DNA from: Syntrophomonadaceae bacterium
Lineage (GTDB): Bacteria; Bacillota_D; Dethiobacteria; DTU022
Assembly: GCA_003551865.1 (NCBI GenBank)
Contig: PUNU01000216.1
Location: 1 to 6,653, forward strand
DNA length: 6,653 nt
Reading direction: 5' to 3'
Part shown: in pieces, positions 6,057 to 6,653 of the stretch
Layout of the letters: every line of letters starts with the position of its first letter
How positions within the stretch are numbered: position 1 is the first letter of the stretch
Made by a program: the position numbers and the translations under genes
Notes under the pieces: model-generated
The model's database searches: none
What the model saw: only the letters and a program-made list of their open reading frames with translations
What the model was told of the DNA's origin: nothing

Positions 6057-6147
6057 TGTCGGGTGAGCGCCGGCTGGCAACAACTGCAAATTAAAAACAG
6101 AAAATACTCACTTGACAGGGCACTGACTCGTGCCCCGGCTTGTTTTG
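6057..6147 (+). promoter_or_regulatory. Two adjoining stems before secD, possible attenuator
   Basis: TGTCGGGTGAG (6057-6067) pairs with CTCACTTGACA (6107-6117) over 11 positions, two of them G-U, enclosing a 39-base A-rich loop. Directly abutting it is GGGCAC (6118-6123) with GTGCCC (6130-6135), a perfect 6-bp stem with loop TGACTC, followed by CGGCTTGTTTTG. The second stem plus the nearby T-rich stretch is terminator-like, and it lies only about 25 nt ahead of the secD ribosome site, so a regulated readthrough or translation-control role is conceivable. This is visual pairing only. Confidence 0.3.
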
Positions 6148-6170
6148 CAATGATTGGAGTGAAGGAGATT

Positions 6171-6653
6171 ATGAATTCAGTAATTAAACCCGGCCGTTTC
6201 TTGATCTTTATCATTTTGTGCATCCTGATCATAGCATCCGGCTACTGGGCTTTTACAAACGCCGCAGATCGGGAAGACGGGATCAAGCGCGGGCTTGATA
6301 TTGCCGGGGGGCTGTATGTTCTCATGGAAGCGGTTGAGACTGAAGACCGGGAAGTTGACGAAGACACCATCGATCGGGCGGTCCAGGTCATCCGCATGCG
6401 CGTTGATGAACTGGGGGTTGCTGAACCGGTGATTGCTCCCCAGGGCGATGACCGCATCAGGATCGAATTGCCCGAACTGGAAGAAGTCGAGCAGGCCCGC
6501 GAAGTTATCGGGCGGACGGCCATGTTAAAATTTATAGGACCGGACGGTGAAGAAATTGTCACCGGAGCCAACCTGGTTAATGCCCGGGCGGAAAGGGTCC
6601 CGGAAGTCCGCCATCCCTTTGTCAGCCTGGAATTTGACAGGGAAGGGGCTGAA
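6171..6653 (+). CDS. secD: Protein translocase subunit SecD, N-terminal part (3' end outside window)
   Basis: The first 161 residues of SecD are present and the frame is open at the right edge. SecD with SecF uses the proton gradient to help pull secretory proteins through SecYEG. The N-terminus has a single membrane segment (about residues 10-28, FLIFIILCILIIASGYWAF). It is followed by the SecD hallmark GLDIAGG (41-47, usually LGLDLxGG), then the start of the extracytoplasmic P1 domain with VIRMRVDELGVAEPVI (73-88), QGDDRIRIELPELEE (91-105) and IGRTAMLKFIG (113-123). AAGGAG at 6162-6167 is close to the ATG (3 nt after the motif). An in-frame ATG at 6150 and a GTG at 6063 exist but lack ribosome sites. 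No yajC lies immediately upstream. secF would be expected next. Confidence 0.93.
   Translation, partial: MNSVIKPGRFLIFIILCILIIASGYWAFTNAADREDGIKRGLDIAGGLYVLMEAVETEDREVDEDTIDRAVQVIRMRVDELGVAEPVIAPQGDDRIRIELPELEEVEQAREVIGRTAMLKFIGPDGEEIVTGANLVNARAERVPEVRHPFVSLEFDREGAE

Larger units (their letters stand above)
5887..6170 (+). other. Structured intergenic region and probable secD leader
   Basis: These 284 bases hold no convincing gene. A 35-codon frame at 5959-6066 has no ribosome site and no recognisable product. Instead, the stretch contains at least six potential RNA stems in a row: 5907-5913/5931-5937, 5946-5954/5963-5971, 5975-5979/5987-5991, 6000-6007/6013-6022, 6057-6067/6107-6117 and 6118-6123/6130-6135. 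I do not recognise a known riboswitch, T-box, 6S RNA, SRP RNA or tmRNA signature. The secD ribosome site closes the region. Confidence 0.55.

Noticed and set aside
5959..6066. 35-codon + strand frame in the aroB-secD gap, considered as a leader or arrest peptide for secD
   Set aside because: There is no Shine-Dalgarno sequence, the ATG lies in the loop of a hairpin, and the product is basic and lacks the hydrophobic targeting segment expected of a secDF-controlling arrest peptide.
6112..6140. Perfect TTGACA (6112-6117) with A-rich sequence upstream as a secD promoter
   Set aside because: At the 16-18 base spacing, only CCGGCT-like sequence is found, nothing like TATAAT, and the hexamer is part of an 11-bp stem. 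It could still be a promoter of another type, but the sequence does not support a sigma-A call.
6044..6232. 62-codon minus-strand frame covering the secD start
   Set aside because: It is antisense to the secD N-terminus and leader, has no ribosome site that I can see, and its hydrophobic look derives from low-complexity antisense sequence.
1..6653. Search for a new defence, mobile or CRISPR-like system
   Set aside because: All substantial coding capacity is accounted for by well-known housekeeping families; no regularly spaced repeats, integrase, transposase, toxin or nuclease gene is visible.

Overview
The window is an ordinary biosynthetic stretch of a bacterial chromosome, with every gene on the + strand. 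Gene content and order point to a Firmicute of the class Clostridia, possibly a Desulfotomaculum/Pelotomaculum-like lineage. The clues are a compact his operon ending in a PHP-type (HisJ/HisK) histidinol phosphatase, strong AGGAGG-type ribosome sites with some TTG starts, an aroC-aroB pair, and a moderately GC-rich composition. That placement is inferred from gene type and not from any search.

Positions 3-3310 hold the distal half of a histidine operon: the 3' end of hisD, hisB, hisA, hisI and a hisJ-type phosphatase. It is followed with almost no gap by a methylguanine-DNA methyltransferase gene (ogt-like). Gene ends overlap or nearly touch (hisD/hisB 44 nt, hisI/hisJ 8 nt), so translational coupling is likely. 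hisH and hisF, the two subunits of IGP synthase, normally flank hisA in this kind of operon. Both are missing here, as is hisE, so the local cluster does not encode the full pathway.

Positions 3311-3593 are a non-coding spacer carrying a striking imperfect inverted repeat of about 21 bp per arm (3416-3436 / 3495-3516) with the core GGGGACGGTTC. It looks like a small non-autonomous repeat of the REP or MITE kind. A weak promoter candidate for the aro genes follows it.

Positions 3594-5886 encode chorismate synthase (aroC) and 3-dehydroquinate synthase (aroB), two shikimate pathway enzymes. After them comes a 284-bp gap (5887-6170) without a convincing gene but with a dense row of possible RNA hairpins. 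The 5' part of secD, a subunit of the Sec translocase accessory complex, then runs off the right edge.

I found no CRISPR array, phage gene, toxin or defence system, tRNA or rRNA. The items most worth a second look are the inverted repeat, the missing hisH/hisF pair, and the structured leader ahead of secD.
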